From positions 1-46,856 of the IMG/VR virus record IMGVR_UViG_3300044825_002732: DNA of 46,856 nucleotides, one strand, 5' to 3'. Within the stretch, counting starts at the first letter, position 1. Every line of letters begins with the position of its first letter. The notes under the pieces were generated by a model. That model was not told the DNA's origin and searched no databases. It saw only the letters and a list, made by a program, of their open reading frames with translations. This document shows, in pieces, positions 43,532 to 46,856 of the stretch. The position numbers and the translations under genes were made by a program. The DNA is from a virus.

Positions 43532-45508
43532 TTAGTTGCAGTTCCAACGACGAAGTGCTTTGTTAATTCTTGAATCTGGATCTCTTGCAGTTTTTGCTGA
43601 TGTAAGTTTAGACTTCATTCCGGACATACGACTGCAAAATGAAGCACGACGTTTTGCTCTTTTACCTTCTGGGTTCTTTTCGGTTACAGCAGTTTGTAGT
43701 TTTGAACCAGGATTTTCACGACGATAAGCGTTAACTGCTTTCTGACTCAATCCATCAGTTTTATCTTGGCGATTGACTTTTTGCCAATCTTCAGATAATC
43801 CAAAATCTACTCTCCAATTTGAATATTCAATCAAGTCACCTTCTGGTTCATAAGAATCTGCAGTTTTAATTAATGGTAAAGATGGACCACTGAGTTTGGA
43901 TGAAGCTGCTGAACGTTCTCCTGGAGTTGCTCCTCCAACTGCTAGTTTTTGAATCTTTGCTTCTCTTCTTCTTTTTGCAGCATCTGAAGCGGTATGAGTA
44001 ATATCAAATGATTGTTCTTTCATTTCACCACTATCAATATAATCAGCAGCAGAATCTAAATAATCTGCTGCTTTAGTAATTTTGGATTGAACCCATGCTT
44101 CAATATTTCCCTCACCTTTCATTTTTTTACGAATTCTTTTTGCTGCCGAAATAATTGTTGAAAGTTCGGAACGAGCCATTGAATGCTCATGATCATAAGA
44201 CTCTGGAAAATTTCCTGGATGTGGAGTGTTTGGAGTATATTTTTTCCCAAGAGTAATTGGCATTGAATACATATCCCAAAACTTTACTCCATATTTACAT
44301 TCTGAACGAGTTTCATTTTTTTGGCATTTTGGACAATATCTAATCATTCCTTCTTCTTTTATTGGTACACAATTTGGAACTAATTTTTTACCTTTCTTTT
44401 TCATACCTTCTTGCTTATAACCATCCCAACAGTCTTCTGATTTTGTTCCCCAGTTTTTTGCACCAACTTCACGACACTTAACCAAAGCTCCAGATGCATA
44501 TGCACTTGGCCAAACATCATATCTTGACTTTACTTTATGATAACAGGCATCTTTTTTACCACTGCCTTTACCTGGTTTATCTTTTTGTGCTTCGGTAATT
44601 TCCATTGCTTCTTTAATTCCTGGTTCTGCTTTTACGTAATTTTTATCTTTTTTACCTTTAGCAAAGGTTGGAACATTTGTTGGTTTTGCTGCTCCAGTTT
44701 TTTCTTGTTGTCCTTTATCTTTCTGACGTTTGCGACGAATTGCTGATCTAATCAGTGCTTCTCCTTCATCACCTTTTCTTTTCAATGCATTTAATCTACC
44801 ACTACTAAAACATTTTGGTGTTTTAGTTTCTCCCGGTTCATTAGCACATGGAGAACCGTCTGCTTGAACCCATCCTGGTTTTCCATCTTTAGATTTAGAA
44901 CCCTTAAACCAATGATGTAAAGTTCCTTCATCGATTTTTTGCTTAATCCAATCATCTGGAGTTTTATCATGTTTTTTCACAAAAGCATTATGCAGTTCTT
45001 TTGCAGTCATATCATGTCTTTTCATAATTTTACGCATTAAATTATCTATTGAATCATAAGAAATGTCATTTAGTTTTTTCAATTTTGATTCAAGTTCAAT
45101 TACTGCTTTATTATTGTAATCATAATTTTCTTTAACATCTTTAAATTTTTTATGGTGCTTTTTAGCATCTGCTTCCATTTTTTTCAAACGAGTATAATAA
45201 TCTGGAATTTCATCAAGATGTTGAAGAGCAATGTCAGTTGCTAAATCTTTGTCTCTTGTATGTTCATGCTCGATTGGGACTCCCATCTCTAGTTGATTTT
45301 TTACAAATGAAACTTCCAAACGATGTTTTTTTGCAATTTTTTCAACTGTTCTATGAGATTTTAATTCGTGCATTTCATTAAAAGGAGATTTTGATTTTGT
45401 TTTTTCACCTCTTTCTCTTTTTTTACGTGCATCGCAATGAGCACGTTGAGAAAATCCCTTAGGATTATCACAGTCTATTGACTTTTTATAATCCTTTGAC
45501 CAAGACAT
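43532..45508 (-). CDS. Composite virion protein made of several small phage modules
   Basis: A 658-residue, highly basic protein. N-terminus: CDNPKGFSQRAHCDARKKRE. Residues 52-112 resemble DUF5661 (IEHEHTRDKDLATDIALQHL). About 205-300: WVQADGSPCANEPGETKTPK with a Lys-rich tail. About 310-350: CYHKVKSRYDVWPSAYASGA, DUF5872-like. Then CWDGYKQEGMKKKGKKLVPN and a zinc-ribbon-like CPKC...C. Near 555 is YEPEGDLIEY, shared with the 2237-3769 protein. The final ~75 residues resemble DUF6321 (DKTDGLSQKAVNAYRRENPG). Each module occurs separately in other phages. Domain names are from memory. Probably a DNA- or capsid-associated protein. Confidence 0.72.
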   Translation of the reverse strand: MSWSKDYKKSIDCDNPKGFSQRAHCDARKKRERGEKTKSKSPFNEMHELKSHRTVEKIAKKHRLEVSFVKNQLEMGVPIEHEHTRDKDLATDIALQHLDEIPDYYTRLKKMEADAKKHHKKFKDVKENYDYNNKAVIELESKLKKLNDISYDSIDNLMRKIMKRHDMTAKELHNAFVKKHDKTPDDWIKQKIDEGTLHHWFKGSKSKDGKPGWVQADGSPCANEPGETKTPKCFSSGRLNALKRKGDEGEALIRSAIRRKRQKDKGQQEKTGAAKPTNVPTFAKGKKDKNYVKAEPGIKEAMEITEAQKDKPGKGSGKKDACYHKVKSRYDVWPSAYASGALVKCREVGAKNWGTKSEDCWDGYKQEGMKKKGKKLVPNCVPIKEEGMIRYCPKCQKNETRSECKYGVKFWDMYSMPITLGKKYTPNTPHPGNFPESYDHEHSMARSELSTIISAAKRIRKKMKGEGNIEAWVQSKITKAADYLDSAADYIDSGEMKEQSFDITHTASDAAKRRREAKIQKLAVGGATPGERSAASSKLSGPSLPLIKTADSYEPEGDLIEYSNWRVDFGLSEDWQKVNRQDKTDGLSQKAVNAYRRENPGSKLQTAVTEKNPEGKRAKRRASFCSRMSGMKSKLTSAKTARDPDSRINKALRRWNCN

Positions 45509-45520
45509 TAATGTAAGATT

Positions 45521-45958
45521 TTACTCCTTATTATTTAGAAAACCTTGCTTTAATATTTTTGATAATTCTGAAGTTGATCCAACAAAAATTGCGTTATTTG
45601 TTGTATTGTTAGTTGTTTTAGATGTAGTTTCCTCAACGTCTTTAAGTTTCTTTTGTAGATCTATTAATTTATCAGTAACATCGCTGACATTTTTTATAAG
45701 TTGTCCTGCAACTTCATATGCTCTTGGACTACCACCTTCAGAAGCAATTTCCATAATTCCATTGATTGCTTCTTGACCTTTTTCTATTAATGAATATAAA
45801 TGAGATCTTGTATATGCATAATCTTTTTCAATATCCTGACTTACATCATTTTTTAATGGAGTTATATCTAACTCATTAGAATCTAGATTTTCATCAGATT
45901 TAATAATACTACTTCCTATATTAAAAGATTCATCTAATTTATCATAATTGCTTTTCAT
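45521..45958 (-). CDS. gp16: Terminase small subunit (gp16)
   Basis: A 145-residue helical protein. The core (YAYTRSHLYSLIEKGQEAIN, GIMEIASEGGSPRAYEVAGQ) matches T4 gp16, which forms a ring that regulates gp17 and selects DNA. The N-terminus (residues 1-40) is acidic and the C-terminus Thr/Asn-rich, both probably flexible as in T4. It lies directly before the composite gene instead of adjacent to gp17 as in T4; three virion genes separate the terminase subunits. Confidence 0.92.
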   Translation of the reverse strand: MKSNYDKLDESFNIGSSIIKSDENLDSNELDITPLKNDVSQDIEKDYAYTRSHLYSLIEKGQEAINGIMEIASEGGSPRAYEVAGQLIKNVSDVTDKLIDLQKKLKDVEETTSKTTNNTTNNAIFVGSTSELSKILKQGFLNNKE

Positions 45959-45964
45959 AATAAT

Positions 45965-46765
45965 TTAAATATCTTTTTGTTGAGTTGGACTATATTCTCT
46001 ACCATCAAAGAATACTTCAATTGATTCATTAAATCCAAAATCATCATCAGGATTAGCATCAATTGGATCTGGTGTAACCGTATATCTCATTTCTCTTCTT
46101 GCTGTAGTAGTGTCAGTGCCACTATAGTAATCAACTTGAACTTTTTTAATAAGTCCATCTGTAGTATCTGCAATAGGTCCAAATAAGTAACTTTTTGCAG
46201 TAAAATTAAATGTATAAATTAAAATTCTTCTTGTAGAAAAATCTCCTTCATAGTCATCAGTGAATGATACACTATCTAAGACAATAGGAATATCTTTTTT
46301 TTCTCCTATAGAATCAATAAGATCTATTGTTAAATTAAAAGAAGGCTGGAAAAATGGTAGTATTTGTTCTACAACTTGTAAAGCATCATCTTGTATTTTG
46401 GACATTAAATTTAATTGAAATCCAATATTATACGGAACTGGCAAATATACTTTTTTAAAATTATTATTTGAATCTAAAACTTTAAATGATTGAGTTATAT
46501 TTGCTTTTCTTGTTGGGTCATATTGAATAGATGTCATTTCAAATGACAATCTAGGCAAAGTCATTGATATTGGTTTATTTAAATCAGACTGTTGCTCTAC
46601 TCGTGCAAGAAATTTTTGTATAGGTCCATATGCCAATGGAACTTTCATGTCACTTATTCCAGTTCCTGAAGAATTTTTATGCCTTATATAAATTTCATTA
46701 AATAAGGTTCCAAATGAAATTACAGTTCTTCTAATAATTTCGTGATAGTAGTAAGTTCCTAACAT
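45965..46765 (-). CDS. gp15: Tail sheath stabilizer (gp15)
   Basis: A 266-residue homologue of T4 gp15 (272), the terminal ring of the tail that joins it to the neck. Matching parts are MLGTYYYHEIIRRTVISFGT at the start (T4 MFGYFYNSSFRRY), MTLPRLSFEMTSIQYDPTRK, and LQVVEQILPFFQPSFNLTI, nearly the same as T4 IVEQILPYFQPHFN. Position after gp14 and before gp16 agrees with T4. Its ATG overlaps the gp14 stop (TAATG). Confidence 0.95.
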   Translation of the reverse strand: MLGTYYYHEIIRRTVISFGTLFNEIYIRHKNSSGTGISDMKVPLAYGPIQKFLARVEQQSDLNKPISMTLPRLSFEMTSIQYDPTRKANITQSFKVLDSNNNFKKVYLPVPYNIGFQLNLMSKIQDDALQVVEQILPFFQPSFNLTIDLIDSIGEKKDIPIVLDSVSFTDDYEGDFSTRRILIYTFNFTAKSYLFGPIADTTDGLIKKVQVDYYSGTDTTTARREMRYTVTPDPIDANPDDDFGFNESIEVFFDGREYSPTQQKDI

Positions 46766-46856
46766 TAGAAAGTCCCAAATGGATTTGACTCTGAGAAATC
46801 AACAATCTGATCAGATTCTTGCTCAATTGTTTTATTTTGACTATATTTATCGGATG
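46765..46856 (-). CDS. gp14: Neck protein gp14, C-terminal end (partial)
   Basis: Thirty codons of an ORF entering from the right edge and ending NPFGTF before TAA. The residues (TIEQESDQIVDFSESNPFGT) are acidic with a final NPFG. Assignment is by position: in T4 gp14, the neck protein, directly precedes gp15. The TAATG overlap with gp15 supports one operon. The sequence alone is too short to prove it. Confidence 0.6.
   Translation of the reverse strand, partial: SDKYSQNKTIEQESDQIVDFSESNPFGTF

Overview
The window is a contiguous piece of a T4-like marine myovirus genome, most likely a cyanophage. Every gene I can support lies on the minus strand, so transcription runs from position 46856 towards 1. 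The T4 core is plain: neck/tail, terminase, portal, prohead, capsid, late sigma factor, recombination and replisome genes. The cyanobacterial link is inferred from the non-T4 genes usual in cyanophages (hsp20, a CobS-like AAA+ ATPase with a CobT-like partner, MazG, a 2OG-Fe(II) oxygenase) and from a DUF3110 gene, a family typical of cyanobacteria. The DNA is visibly AT-rich. I assign no species. No photosynthesis gene is present.

Layout in transcription order. (1) 46856-31330, virion morphogenesis: end of neck gp14, gp15, gp16, a composite virion protein, a short protein with a T4-type capsid-targeting N-terminus, a beta-rich virion protein, gp17, gp18, gp19, gp20, gp67-like, a beta-rich protein in the gp68 position, gp21, gp22, gp23 with a strong terminator, and another targeting-tag protein. 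(2) 31327-24682, recombination and late transcription: gp3-like, UvsY, UvsW, an Sm-like protein, gp55, gp47, DUF3110, gp46 and a tiny basic protein. (3) 24665-18840: a repeat-rich virion protein, the CobT-like/CobS-like pair behind two near-identical terminator-promoter cassettes, and a DUF3310 protein. (4) 18816-13260, replisome: gp45, an HExxH protein, an unknown, endonuclease VII-like, gp44, a small conserved protein, a two-gene insert including a DUF4338/DruA-like protein, gp62 and RegA. (5) 13150-5274: Hsp20 with a candidate RNA thermometer, a 52-residue protein with a T4-like targeting tag, then a sigma70-type promoter driving two Sm-like proteins, gp43, a 54-residue protein, UvsX, the oxygenase, gp41, MazG and small proteins. 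(6) 5257-1: tRNA-Ala(UGC), a nucleotidyltransferase with a capsid-targeting tag, further virion or late proteins, a possible lysis-type membrane protein, and the start of a probable primase (gp61).

The genes are packed tightly, many with TAATG or ATGA overlaps. Replication and recombination genes sit behind sigma70-like promoters (TATAAT, some with a -35). Virion genes sit behind T4-type late promoters (TATAAATA or one-base variants) that gp55 would read. The most interesting themes are: a set of proteins with N-termini matching the T4 capsid-targeting sequence, one of them an enzyme, predicted to be packaged and possibly injected; an RNA-thermometer-like hairpin over the hsp20 ribosome binding site; three paralogous Sm-like proteins; terminators fused to promoters; and a DruA-like two-gene insert in the clamp-loader operon.

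No stretch longer than about 160 bases lacks a gene or tRNA. The larger gaps (5117-5273, 28322-28434, 12440-12540, 13151-13259, 20476-20565, 22883-22961) hold the tRNA, promoters, terminators and leader hairpins listed below.
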